DNA of 20,536 nt from FEN-1279 sp964501535 (GCA_964501535.1 CAZCSV010000014.1:1-20536); one strand, 5' to 3'. Counted from the stretch's first letter, positions 5,415-12,938 are shown. Numbers and translations are program-made. Notes: a model not told the origin generated them from the sequence alone.

Positions 5415-5472
5415 CTTATCATGGCATAACGAAAAGAGGAAGTTAAATTATGAGAAAAAAGATATATTATAA
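5407..5472 (+). CDS. Possible 21-residue leader or gene remnant
   Basis: MNNLSWHNEKRKLNYEKKDIL has AAGGA at 5395-5399, 7 bases before the ATG, so it could be translated. The first 14 residues recall the start of ParB-like phage proteins (W-H-x-E-K-R-K-L ...), so it may be the stump of a deleted gene. It overlaps the ATG of the following gene. Confidence 0.25.
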   Translation: MNNLSWHNEKRKLNYEKKDIL

Positions 5473-5716
5473 CGACCCTTTTAAATTTGAAAGTATGAAC
5501 GGAAAAACCATAGAACCTGAAATATTATGCAATATTATGTTTGAAAAATGGACAGAAAAGCTTTTGGATATTGAATATCGTATTATTATGATGTTATATC
5601 ACGGTTATAAGAAAAATGAGATTATTCGTATATTAAAATTAAAGAGATGGCAATATCGTAAGTATAAAAGTGAATTAAAGCATTCGTATAAAGATTTTAT
5701 GTCTTCTTCAAAATAA
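5450..5716 (+). CDS. Putative helix-turn-helix regulator of late genes (88 aa)
   Basis: Residues about 40-75 (DIEYRIIMMLYHGYKKNEIIRILKLKRWQYRKYKSELK) have the layout of a sigma-70 region 4 type helix-turn-helix: a helix, a turn with Gly, NEIIRILKL, then a basic recognition helix. Small proteins of this kind placed just before the terminase genes often switch on late transcription (ArpU/sigma-like). This role is inferred from fold pattern and position. Start: GAGGAAG then TTAAATTATG, a diverged form of cassette B. It is the last gene before the only real intergenic region. Confidence 0.55.
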   Translation: MRKKIYYNDPFKFESMNGKTIEPEILCNIMFEKWTEKLLDIEYRIIMMLYHGYKKNEIIRILKLKRWQYRKYKSELKHSYKDFMSSSK

Positions 5717-5738
5717 ATATAAAAAAACTCACCCAACA

Positions 5739-5767
5739 TTCAATTTTGGTTTCTTAATAGATATAAT
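5739..5767 (+). promoter_or_regulatory. Candidate late promoter
   Basis: TATAAT at 5762-5767 is a perfect -10 box. A TTCAAT sits 17 bases upstream at 5739-5744, only a half-match to the -35 consensus, so the promoter may need an activator. It lies in the gap before the packaging genes. Confidence 0.45.
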
Positions 5768-5772
5768 GTAAT

Positions 5773-5810
5773 ACTAAACTGGTAATATATTACTAAAATG
5801 GTATTATATT
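5773..5810 (+). repeat. Two tandem 19-bp repeats with internal 12-bp palindrome
   Basis: The unit at 5773-5791 is repeated immediately at 5792-5810 with two mismatches (ACTAAACTGGTAATATATT against ACTAAAATGGTATTATATT). GTAATATATTAC at 5782-5793 is a perfect palindrome spanning the junction. It lies just downstream of the TATAAT box, where an operator or activator site would be expected. Confidence 0.6.
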
Positions 5811-5847
5811 AAGAAAAACAAAGAAAACATAAGGATTTAATTGATTT

Positions 5848-6201
5848 ATGAGTTTACCGAAGGGAAAAACTAATAATCCAAATGGTCGGCCTCCATTAGG
5901 AAAAAGCATTACTCCATTTTTACGTTCAATTGGGAATGAGACAATAACAGTAAAAGATAGTATAACGGGAAAAGAAAAAACATTAACGAAAGCTGAAGCG
6001 TTAGGGCATCGTATATGGCAGGAAGCATTAAGAGGCGACCATAATTTTATTAAATTGATTATTAATTATACGGATGGAATGCCTATTCAACAGGTTAATA
6101 TAGGAAATGAGGGTGAAGTTAATCCTATTGTTGAGGCACTAAATAAAATCAATGGAGAAAAAGTAGTTGTTAAAAATACTGTTAATAATTCTAATGATTA
6201 G
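5848..6201 (+). CDS. terS: Putative small terminase subunit, DUF5681-like (117 aa)
   Basis: The N-terminus KGKTNNPNGRPPLGKSITPFLRSIG matches the KGxTxNPxGRPxG motif of the DUF5681 family, which is often found in front of the large terminase and regarded as small-subunit-like. The middle (KAEALGHRIWQEALRGDHNFIKLIINYTDGMPIQQV) is helical and typical of that family. The role would be to recognise the packaging site on phage DNA and load the large subunit. Start: ATG at 5848. AAGGAT lies 12 bases upstream, slightly far. It is the first gene after the candidate late promoter and overlaps the large terminase. Confidence 0.65.
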   Translation: MSLPKGKTNNPNGRPPLGKSITPFLRSIGNETITVKDSITGKEKTLTKAEALGHRIWQEALRGDHNFIKLIINYTDGMPIQQVNIGNEGEVNPIVEALNKINGEKVVVKNTVNNSND

Positions 6202-7537
6202 TTTTAGTCAAAAGCAATTAGATTTTTTAAAAGCTAAACTTAAAGATTATAATATACTTCAAGGCACAACTGCAAGCGGTAAAACTTTTGTTGTTAATCT
6301 GAAATGGTATCAGTTAATATGTTCGGCTAAAAGAGATAGTTTATTTTTGCAATCAGGAAATACAAGCGAAACATTGTTTGATAACGTGACGGCACAGCTA
6401 TTGAAATTAGATAAGGGTATTAACTGGCTTGAATATAGAGCAGTGGAAGGGCGTAAGAGGATAGTCGTGCGTAATACAGGAACACAGGTAGTTTGTATCG
6501 GGGCGAATGATGAGCTTGCAAAGGATAGGGTGCAAGGGAAAAATATAGATGGCTGGTATGGAGATGAAATAACGAAACAGCCAAAGAGTTTTGTTGAGAT
6601 GGCTGATAGTCGTTGCAGAATGGAAGTAGATGGACGGTTGATTCAATCACCGATTATATTTACGCTTAATCCCGATAGCCCAAAACATTTTATCAAAGTG
6701 CAATATATCGATAATGCTAAAAATATTAATGCGAGGAATTGGTATTTTGATTTTAATGATAATCCGATAATTACGCAGGAGTACTTAAATAAATTAAAAG
6801 GTCGTTATTCGGGATTATTTTTTCAGAGAATGATTGAGGGGAAATGGGCTATTGCCGAAGGTGTTATATTCGATACGTTCTCTCATTCTCTGCATTGCAA
6901 AAAAGAATTTGATTACAAACGAATCATTGAATATTATATTGGTATTGATTGGGGCTATGATAATCCTATGGCATTGGTATTAATGGGATTAACCGGGGAT
7001 AACCAATATTATTGTTTAGATGAAATATCTATAAGAAATCAATTAATCGATAATAAGTTGAAAGAGATAATTGAGAATAAGGGTTGGTTTGATTTAGGGT
7101 TGAGAATATCGAGGGCTTATGGCGACCCATCGAGACCAGATTTAATTTATGCGTTTGAGAAATTAACTGGAATAAAAACTGAACCCGCTGATAATGATGT
7201 TATAGAGGGCATACAGGAAATACAGAGTTATTTAAGATTGCGAAATAATGGTGAATGCGGTATATATTTCCATGAGGAAAATTGTAATAATTTGATTGGG
7301 CAATTTGAAGGATATGTTTGGAAAAAGAATAAAGCTGGGGTAAGTAATGATGAACCTGTCAAGGTGGATGACCATAGCATTGATGCGGTGAAATATGTTG
7401 TTTATTCACGTAGAAAAAATGAAAGCAGGAAATTACAAGCACCTGCAAATAATAATAAGAACAGAATAGATAGCCCATTAGATTATTTAAGGCAACAACG
7501 TTATGCAAAGTATAAAGAGGTTATGTCAAATGTCTAA
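6194..7537 (+). CDS. terL: Terminase large subunit (447 aa)
   Basis: The DNA-packaging motor ATPase and nuclease. Walker A GTTASGKT lies at residues 24-31. Walker B DGWYGDE has Asp124 and Glu125. The RNase H-like nuclease has IGIDWGYDNP (Asp252), YGDPSRPD (Asp311) and HSIDAVKYV (Asp397). Length and domain order fit the family. The start at 6194 (MISFSQKQLDFLKA) matches the family pattern of KQxxFL shortly before Walker A and overlaps the small subunit's stop. The longer frame from 6167 would add nine hydrophobic residues read out of the upstream gene. There is no clear Shine-Dalgarno, so translation is probably coupled. Confidence 0.95.
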   Translation: MISFSQKQLDFLKAKLKDYNILQGTTASGKTFVVNLKWYQLICSAKRDSLFLQSGNTSETLFDNVTAQLLKLDKGINWLEYRAVEGRKRIVVRNTGTQVVCIGANDELAKDRVQGKNIDGWYGDEITKQPKSFVEMADSRCRMEVDGRLIQSPIIFTLNPDSPKHFIKVQYIDNAKNINARNWYFDFNDNPIITQEYLNKLKGRYSGLFFQRMIEGKWAIAEGVIFDTFSHSLHCKKEFDYKRIIEYYIGIDWGYDNPMALVLMGLTGDNQYYCLDEISIRNQLIDNKLKEIIENKGWFDLGLRISRAYGDPSRPDLIYAFEKLTGIKTEPADNDVIEGIQEIQSYLRLRNNGECGIYFHEENCNNLIGQFEGYVWKKNKAGVSNDEPVKVDDHSIDAVKYVVYSRRKNESRKLQAPANNNKNRIDSPLDYLRQQRYAKYKEVMSNV

Positions 7538-8954
7538 TTTAATTGAAATAGTTTTACAACGAGAAAAAACATTAATAGATTATGCAAGAAGAGTTGAGAT
7601 TGAGAAGAGGTTGAATTTATATCACGATAATTATAAACTTATATTACAAAATGAGATAGATAACCAATTCCACAAAAGCACACGTGGGAACGTAAAACAA
7701 ATGATTGATGATTCAAGTAATGTTTTGAAACGAATTATCAATGAAATTTCGCTGGTGTATAAACAAAATGCAGTTAGGAATTATAAAGTTAATGATGAGG
7801 ATGATGAACGATATAAAGAAATATTAGAGCAAATGCCTATTGACCTGACAATGCAAGAAGTTAATAGAAAAACAAACCTTTGTAATGAATGCTTGATTTA
7901 TATTGTGCCTCGAAACGGGAAAATTGAATATGATATTATCACTCCCGATAAGGTTGAAGTATATCAGCACAGAGAAGACCCGACAAAGCCAGCGGGGATA
8001 ATGTTTTCCAAGGCGTATGTTGATACGATTAATAATACGCAAATAAGAAAAGTATATTGGGATATTGAAGGTCAACATGTAATATACGATGAACATGATA
8101 ATATTTTAGAAAATTTAGGAAATCCATATAAAGATATTAATAATCCAGATAAAACAATATTGCCGTTTGTTATATTCCATAAAAATTATATGATTGATTC
8201 GATATGGGACAGAACTGGCGGGAATGATTTAGTCAGTGGCACGATACAGATAGGAGTATTATTGACTTATTTAAACTATCTAATGAAAGTCGGTAGTTTT
8301 AAAATGTTAACTTTTACTGGGATTGATATTAATGATATACCGCAGGATTTAATTTTTGACCCGTTATTTGCAAAAGTGGTTAAAGACCCAAACGGGCAAA
8401 TAGGCACAGTCGATTTGCAATTGGCTTTAAACGTGATATGGGAAATAATATATAATAAGATAGGAGCGTTGGCAAATAATTATGGATTGAGTTTAGATAA
8501 TTTTAAACTTACTGCAGACGCACAAAGTGGATATGCGCTAAAGATTAAGAATTTAGGGCTTGAGAATGTAATTGATTCACAGCGAAAATTTTACAGATAT
8601 TATGAACAGGAATTATTTGAGAAAACGAAAATCGTTAATAATACAATATATAAAGACAAACAAATAAAAGATAAAGGAATATTTAGAATTGATTTTGCAG
8701 AGACAGAATACCCAGAGAATCCAGAGGATATACGAAAGACATGGAAATTTGATATTGGCATGGGTGCGAAAAGTATATATGATTATGTCAAGTTTGTTAA
8801 TCCAGATATTAAGAGTGATGAGGACGCTGAAAAGGTTATTAAACAAAATGTTGAAATTAATAATATGGTTAAAGAAGAATATGGAATATCGATTGATAAA
8901 CTATTAGAGCAGGCATTTCAAGATAATCAACAGGAAACACCGTTAATAAAATGA
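7530..8954 (+). CDS. Portal protein (474 aa)
   Basis: It forms the dodecameric ring at the head vertex through which DNA enters and leaves. The assignment rests on size, place right after the large terminase, and a portal-like pattern: an N-terminal helical part with a residue run such as RGNVKQMIDDSSNVLKRIINEISLVYKQ, a middle beta part (YIVPRNGKIEYDIITPDKVEVYQHREDPTKPAGIMF), then a clip and long helices (LENVIDSQRKFYRYYEQELFEKTK). It is most like SPP1 gp6-type portals. The start at 7530 has AGAGG with a 9-base spacer. The frame from 7503 begins within the terminase and is rejected. The C-terminus is helical and Glu/Gln-rich. Confidence 0.85.
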   Translation: MSNLIEIVLQREKTLIDYARRVEIEKRLNLYHDNYKLILQNEIDNQFHKSTRGNVKQMIDDSSNVLKRIINEISLVYKQNAVRNYKVNDEDDERYKEILEQMPIDLTMQEVNRKTNLCNECLIYIVPRNGKIEYDIITPDKVEVYQHREDPTKPAGIMFSKAYVDTINNTQIRKVYWDIEGQHVIYDEHDNILENLGNPYKDINNPDKTILPFVIFHKNYMIDSIWDRTGGNDLVSGTIQIGVLLTYLNYLMKVGSFKMLTFTGIDINDIPQDLIFDPLFAKVVKDPNGQIGTVDLQLALNVIWEIIYNKIGALANNYGLSLDNFKLTADAQSGYALKIKNLGLENVIDSQRKFYRYYEQELFEKTKIVNNTIYKDKQIKDKGIFRIDFAETEYPENPEDIRKTWKFDIGMGAKSIYDYVKFVNPDIKSDEDAEKVIKQNVEINNMVKEEYGISIDKLLEQAFQDNQQETPLIK

Positions 8955-8955
8955 T

Positions 8956-9216
8956 ATGGAAAATATTAAGTATGAAAATATTATTAACACGCATCTCGAT
9001 AAAATAGATGGGATAAAAGAAGATATTAAGAATAATATTAAAACGTTCTTTGACAAATTAAATATCCGTGAATTTTTGAAAGCACCTGATACGACTGTTG
9101 ATGTATTGATACAAGCTATAATTACATTAATGATTAAGAAATATAGCAAGTCAATATTAAAAGAGAGCAAGGAGTATGTTAATCGTGTTGACAATGCGAG
9201 TGAAAAAGAAAATTGA
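8956..9216 (+). CDS. Hypothetical small protein after portal (86 aa)
   Basis: I do not recognise this protein. It is 86 residues, mainly helical (HLDKIDGIKEDIKNNIKTFFDKLNIREFL ... LIQAIITLMIKKYSKSILKESKEYVNRV), with an amphipathic segment in the middle. It starts 1 base after the portal stop with no good Shine-Dalgarno, so it is probably coupled to portal translation. The position suggests a minor structural or assembly role (inference). Confidence 0.55.
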   Translation: MENIKYENIINTHLDKIDGIKEDIKNNIKTFFDKLNIREFLKAPDTTVDVLIQAIITLMIKKYSKSILKESKEYVNRVDNASEKEN

Positions 9217-9622
9217 TTTATTAAAACGGCTTGAAACTGTTGTGAAAGGTGATTATCGAGAGTTTTTGAATCCTGCAATTAAAATGATACGCGATGATGT
9301 AATCTCGAATATCAGACATCAGATTACGCCAGATGGAACGGCATTAAAGAGAAATGCACAGTCAACTTTGTTGTATAAACAAAAATATGGATTAGGTAAT
9401 AAAAGTTTAATTGCAAAATTTAGATTGTTTATTTCAGAATCTACTTATCGGATTAATGTTGAATTGAAACGAGCGACAATTGAATTGGCTGAAGTGAGAA
9501 AAGAAATTGGTAGGATTTTAGAGGAGCGAGGTTATCATTTTTGGGGTATATCGGAAGTTATTAAAAAGAAGGTATGGGAAAATTGGCGAGAGTTTATTAG
9601 TCGAGGTTTGAAACGTGGCTGA
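9176..9622 (+). CDS. Phage virion morphogenesis protein, gpG-like (148 aa)
   Basis: The pattern MIRDDVISNIRHQITPDGTALKRNAQSTLLYKQKYGLGNKSLIAKFRLFISESTYRINV with a later YHFWGISE resembles the Mu gpG / tail-completion family (xxPDGxxWxxLxxxT ... RxFLGLS), which joins heads to tails. The conserved aromatic FWGIS replaces the usual FLGLS. The GGAG at 9171-9174 sits only one base before the ATG at 9176, too close. The GTG at 9185 (10-base spacer) or the ATG at 9194 may be the true start. Its end overlaps the next gene by 8 bases. Confidence 0.5.
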   Translation: MLIVLTMRVKKKIDLLKRLETVVKGDYREFLNPAIKMIRDDVISNIRHQITPDGTALKRNAQSTLLYKQKYGLGNKSLIAKFRLFISESTYRINVELKRATIELAEVRKEIGRILEERGYHFWGISEVIKKKVWENWREFISRGLKRG

Positions 9623-10301
9623 TATAAAATTAATAGAGACTCTTGATAAACTTGGAATACAGATTACAGAAGATGAATTAGATATATTAAGAAATGAAAC
9701 ATTGTTATTGCAAAAGAATTTAAATGCGGTTGGTAATGTTTTTAAAATTAAAGCAGTTGAGCTAATTGATAGGTTGAAAAGCCGTGAAGTATCTTATGAA
9801 CAGATTATAAACATATTACTTGACGATTTTGATAATGATGGTGAGATATTCGGAGGATTAAAACGAGGAATGTTTGGAGCGACAGACGATTTTGTTAGTA
9901 ATGTGGAATCGGAAACAGTAGGATATGAATGGCAACAAGCAGGATACGATGAACAGGAAACATGGGTGGCTGTGCTTGTGAATACATGCGAAGATTGTTT
10001 GCCTCGACATGGACAGACAAAAAGTCATAGTGAATGGGTTAGTTTAGGATTGCCCCGAAGTGGTTGGAGTGTATGCAAGGCACATTGTCAATGTCAGTTA
10101 TTTCCTGCGAGTATTACAGAAAGCACGAAGGAATTAAGAGAGCCATTGAAAAGAGTTAAAAAGAAAATTACAGAAGTCGCAAAAGAGAAGGATGTTGTGA
10201 GTGTTGAAAATTATGTCAATAGAAAACTTGGCACGATTAATAATACTCAAGAGCCAATACGAAAAGAATACAGGAAATTATTAAAAGGATTTAAACGATA
10301 A
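9615..10301 (+). CDS. Minor head protein, Mu gpF-like (228 aa, GTG start)
   Basis: The protein carries the Mu-gpF / SPP1 gp7-type signature: CEDCLPRHGQTKSHSEWVSLGLPRSGWSVCKAHCQCQLFP, with Cys125, Cys128, His132, Cys154, Cys158 and Cys160, probably a zinc-binding site. Such proteins are minor head components that help DNA entry or head assembly. Residues 1-100 are helical. The C-terminal part is basic and Lys-rich. The start is a GTG at 9615 with GAGG 8 bases upstream. The stop overlaps the next ATG. Confidence 0.75.
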   Translation: MADIKLIETLDKLGIQITEDELDILRNETLLLQKNLNAVGNVFKIKAVELIDRLKSREVSYEQIINILLDDFDNDGEIFGGLKRGMFGATDDFVSNVESETVGYEWQQAGYDEQETWVAVLVNTCEDCLPRHGQTKSHSEWVSLGLPRSGWSVCKAHCQCQLFPASITESTKELREPLKRVKKKITEVAKEKDVVSVENYVNRKLGTINNTQEPIRKEYRKLLKGFKR

Positions 10302-10522
10302 TGGCAGAGCATGTTTGTTTATTAAGAAAAAAGAATGATTTTTATCCTGATAGTTTTAAAAGAGTTAAACAAGGAAAACATTATGCTATTATTGGGAAAG
10401 TGATAGGTGAAGATAAAATAATGACACAGGAATATAGATATAACGAATATGAAATGAGTCAAGATGAAGCAGAAAATCATTGTGCTAAAAATAAAGGCAG
10501 GTTTGAGCCTGCTAAAAAATAG
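10301..10522 (+). CDS. Conserved small phage protein (73 aa)
   Basis: The pattern HVCLLRKKNDFYPDSFKRVKQGKHYAIIGKVIGEDKIMTQEYRYNEYEMSQDEAENHCAKNKGRFEPAK looks like a conserved small phage domain I recall near head genes (SYRYxxxxWxxxEAxxHCxxxxGxFEPA), which also occurs at the end of some prohead proteases. No protease active site is present here. The function is unknown. The ATG overlaps the upstream stop as TAATG, with AAAGGA about 10 bases upstream. Confidence 0.6.
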   Translation: MAEHVCLLRKKNDFYPDSFKRVKQGKHYAIIGKVIGEDKIMTQEYRYNEYEMSQDEAENHCAKNKGRFEPAKK

Positions 10523-10536
10523 AACCAACAAATTTA

Positions 10537-10551
10537 TGAGGTAGAACCTCA
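10537..10551 (+). promoter_or_regulatory. Hairpin just before scaffold ribosome site
   Basis: TGAGGT-AGA-ACCTCA is a perfect 6-bp inverted repeat with a 3-base loop, directly followed by AAAGGAG at 10552-10558. It could shield the 5' end of a processed mRNA or adjust access to the ribosome site. There is no U run, so it is not a terminator. Confidence 0.4.
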
Positions 10552-10563
10552 AAGGAGTTTATT

Positions 10564-11205
10564 ATGTCAGAAGACAAAACAAAAACAGGAACTGGTAGTG
10601 ATACTACCGAGAAGACAGAGCCAGAGGTAAAAGATGGCAAGGTCGTTGTTGACGCGGAAATTTTTCATGCATACAAAACAGATATGCATAAATACAAAGA
10701 GGAACGCAACCAACTACGCGAGCAAGTGGCAGGATTAGAGAAAAAGATTAATGAGTTTTCTGATAAGGATAAGAAAATTAAAGAGGACTCATTGAAAGAG
10801 CAACAGAAATTTAAGGAATTAGCAGAGTTAAAAGAAAAAGAATTGGTCGATATGAAAACTTTATTTAATCAACAAAAAATCGATTCAGCATTAAAGACTA
10901 AAGCATTACAACTTGGCATTAATGACCCGAATGATATTAAACTTATTGATACAAGCAAAGTAGTGTTTAATGAGAATGGCGAAATCGATGGTGTTGATGA
11001 AGTATTGAATAATCTCAAAACAGCGAAGCCGTATCTTTTCAAGGGGACGGAAAGCCCAAAAGTCGATACTGGAAAAGCTGGGTCAATTCCTGCTGATTTA
11101 ACTTACAAAAAATTAATGGAAAATCCTCAACTTGCGACAAAGGTAAAAAGCGAAAAACCTGAATTATACGCATTACTAAAAGAAAAACATTTGAAAGGAG
11201 GATAA
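10564..11205 (+). CDS. Scaffolding protein (213 aa)
   Basis: A highly charged, helical protein placed immediately before the major capsid gene. Residues about 30-105 (KTDMHKYKEERNQLREQVAGLEKKINEFSDKDKKIKEDSLKEQQKFKELAELKEKELVDMKTLF) form a long coiled coil. The later part (ALKTKALQLGINDPNDIKLIDTSKVVFNENGEIDGVDEVLNNLKTAKPYLF) is the motif common to phage gp20-type/DUF4355 scaffolds. The basic C-terminus (KLKEKHLKGG-like) would contact the capsid. It guides head assembly and is then released. A strong AAAGGAG sets the start. Confidence 0.8.
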   Translation: MSEDKTKTGTGSDTTEKTEPEVKDGKVVVDAEIFHAYKTDMHKYKEERNQLREQVAGLEKKINEFSDKDKKIKEDSLKEQQKFKELAELKEKELVDMKTLFNQQKIDSALKTKALQLGINDPNDIKLIDTSKVVFNENGEIDGVDEVLNNLKTAKPYLFKGTESPKVDTGKAGSIPADLTYKKLMENPQLATKVKSEKPELYALLKEKHLKGG

Positions 11206-11209
11206 AAAG

Positions 11210-12151
11210 ATGGCAGATACTACAAGAATAACAGACGTCATTAATCCAGAAGTATTATCAGATTTGATTATTAATAAAGTTGAAGATAATCTGTTCATGC
11301 TTCCTGGTGTGAGTGCGGAAACGAGATTTCCCATTCCAACGAAAGGGACAGTATGGGAAATACCTTACGCTAATAAATTAGGTGATTTGGAAACTTTTGT
11401 GGCTGGGACACCGCTTGTAATACAAGCAATGACGCAAGATAAATTTAGAAGTGTTGTAATACGAAAAGCTGGTTTATACGGAGTTGATAAAATTGTTAAG
11501 TTAGCTGGTTATAAAGACCCGATGGAATATTTTGCACAACAGTTTTCTGAATTACTTTTGTCAACGTTGATGAATACTCAAATTAATGTTTTAGCTGGTG
11601 GAATACCTTCAGCGAATATTAATAATCAAACAGGCGTGGCAGTGACAGAAGCTTTTATTCAGGCAACAAAACAGAAATTAGGTGATAGAGCTAATGTATT
11701 AAAATATGTTGTTATGCACAGTGATATTTATGCGACGTTGGAAACAGCTGGTAAAATTACTTGGCAACCACGTAATCAAATAATCCCTGTGCTTGCGAAT
11801 ACTACGACACAGGCACTTATGCAAGGGGCTAACCTTGTTCCTACTATTGCAGGGCTGATTATATCTATATCTGATAAAATACCTATTAGCACACTTGATT
11901 ATAATACTTATTTATTGGGCGATAGAGCAATGGGATTATATTATCAGCAACAGGTCCAGTTTGGAACCGACGAAGATATTAGCTTACAGGAGCAATATAT
12001 TGCACCTAACTTTGATTTTGTTATGCCTCTATACGGCGTTGATTATACATCGACAGATTATGCTGATTCTGATTTGGCAACAACTGGAAATTACACATTG
12101 AAATGGAATCACAAATTAGTTGAAGCTTGCAAATTAATTGCAAAAGCATAA
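11210..12151 (+). CDS. Major capsid protein (313 aa)
   Basis: The position after scaffold, the length and the sequence fit a phage coat protein of the HK97 fold: an N-terminal segment (TRITDVINPEVLSDLIINKVEDNLFMLPG), the E-loop region (AETRFPIPTKGTVWEIPYANKLGDLETFVAGTPL), a spine helix (DPMEYFAQQFSELLLSTLMNTQINVLAG), and a peripheral domain (VMHSDIYATLETAGKI ... ISDKIPISTLDYNTYLLGDRAMGLYYQQQVQFGTDEDIS). The AAAGGAGGAT at 11194-11203 is the best ribosome site in the window, in line with high expression. A hairpin follows the stop. Confidence 0.9.
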   Translation: MADTTRITDVINPEVLSDLIINKVEDNLFMLPGVSAETRFPIPTKGTVWEIPYANKLGDLETFVAGTPLVIQAMTQDKFRSVVIRKAGLYGVDKIVKLAGYKDPMEYFAQQFSELLLSTLMNTQINVLAGGIPSANINNQTGVAVTEAFIQATKQKLGDRANVLKYVVMHSDIYATLETAGKITWQPRNQIIPVLANTTTQALMQGANLVPTIAGLIISISDKIPISTLDYNTYLLGDRAMGLYYQQQVQFGTDEDISLQEQYIAPNFDFVMPLYGVDYTSTDYADSDLATTGNYTLKWNHKLVEACKLIAKA

Positions 12152-12161
12152 AAATTTAATG

Positions 12162-12183
12162 GGGTGGGGATTATTCTCCACCC
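12162..12183 (+). terminator. Hairpin after major capsid gene
   Basis: GGGTGGGGA-TTAT-TCTCCACCC forms a 9-bp stem with one G-T pair and a 4-base loop. Only TT follows before AAAA, so it is a weak terminator at best. It may instead stabilise the 3' end of the capsid mRNA. Confidence 0.45.
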
Positions 12184-12205
12184 TTAAAATGGAGGTGTCA
12201 AAATT

Positions 12206-12319
12206 ATGATGATGGCCGCGAATAAGTTAAGATATGCGAAGAAGAAAGAAGTTAAAAAAGATGTTGACATTAAAGCACCTAAAAAATTAAAGGAAAAGGT
12301 AGTTAAAGAAAATGAGTAA
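12206..12319 (+). CDS. Small Lys-rich peptide (37 aa)
   Basis: MMMAANKLRYAKKKEVKKDVDIKAPKKLKEKVVKENE follows a strong GGAGGTG at 12191-12197. Three in-frame ATGs in a row make the exact start ambiguous (12206, 12209 or 12212). It is unfolded-looking and basic, and its end overlaps the next start by 8 bases. The function is unknown; an accessory capsid role is possible from position. Confidence 0.55.
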   Translation: MMMAANKLRYAKKKEVKKDVDIKAPKKLKEKVVKENE

Positions 12320-12494
12320 AAAAAATAAACTATTTGAAGTTGATAATGAAATTGAGATTGAAAAACAAGTGGATGATAATTCTGAAATTATCAAAAAAAT
12401 AGTTGAGTCTGCTAAAAAAGGTGATGTTATTAATGTCAACAGATATAAGAGAGAATTAAAATTAAAAGGAGGATTAAAGAATGAAACTGAATGA
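12312..12494 (+). CDS. Small charged hypothetical protein (60 aa)
   Basis: An acidic first half (FEVDNEIEIEKQVDDNSEIIKKIVESAKKGD) and a basic end (RYKRELKLKGGLKNETE), helical. The ATG overlaps the end of the previous gene, whose AAGGAAAAGG run supplies a ribosome site nearby. Its last codons contain the strong ribosome site of the next gene (AAAAGGAGG). I do not recognise a family. Confidence 0.5.
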   Translation: MSKKNKLFEVDNEIEIEKQVDDNSEIIKKIVESAKKGDVINVNRYKRELKLKGGLKNETE

Positions 12495-12885
12495 AAGAAA
12501 ATTAAATTGGATTGTGTTAATTATAGCTTTGTTAATTGCTGTAATCTCATATACAAAAATAAGCTTTGGAGAATGGGCAGTGACAGAAGATCGTATCGGT
12601 TCTTACTCAAGCGAATTATCGGTGATTTGTAATTCGACGAATACGAATGCTATTAATTACAAAATTTCAAGTGGGTTGATTAAAGCGAAAGTGACTCCAT
12701 TATGGTATTGGGTTGATGTCATGTCGAATTTTAGAGGCAGTGCGTATTTAGGGAATGCATCATGTGGTGTATCTTCTATTAATGCAACTAATATTCGTTT
12801 ATGGAAAGCACCTGCTGGAAATAATCCGTCAACTTATTTAAAATTTAAAGTGTTTATTCAAAAACCACATAATTCGATTAAGTAA
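12481..12885 (+). CDS. Predicted exported or membrane-anchored protein (134 aa)
   Basis: Residues 8 to about 29 (LNWIVLIIALLIAVISYTKISFG) form a basic-then-hydrophobic signal peptide or anchor. The remaining 105 residues look beta-rich and secreted (GEWAVTEDRIGSYSSELSVICNSTNTNAINYKISSGLIKAKVTPLWYWVDVMSNFRGSAYLGNASCGVSS...), with two cysteines (SVICN and NASCG) that could pair outside the cytoplasm. A strong AAAAGGAGG lies 6-7 bases before the ATG. An exported protein among head genes is unusual. It could be a surface-modifying moron or a cleaved structural protein. The family is unknown. Confidence 0.65.
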   Translation: MKLNERKLNWIVLIIALLIAVISYTKISFGEWAVTEDRIGSYSSELSVICNSTNTNAINYKISSGLIKAKVTPLWYWVDVMSNFRGSAYLGNASCGVSSINATNIRLWKAPAGNNPSTYLKFKVFIQKPHNSIK

Positions 12886-12895
12886 ATTTATTATA

Positions 12896-12923
12896 GAGGG
12901 CTTTCATTAATTTGAGAGCCCTC
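12896..12923 (+). terminator. Hairpin after exported-protein gene
   Basis: GAGGGCTTTC and GAGAGCCCTC pair over 10 bp with one T-G pair and an 8-base loop (ATTAATTT). The downstream TTAAAG is a poor U run, so termination would be partial. It is perhaps a processing or mRNA-stabilising hairpin. Confidence 0.5.
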
Positions 12924-12938
12924 TTAAAGAGGTATAAA

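Noticed and set aside
11895..12101. Open frame inside the major capsid gene (and a similar one at 8689-8907 inside the portal gene)
   Set aside because: They are out-of-frame shadows without ribosome sites and with unnatural composition.
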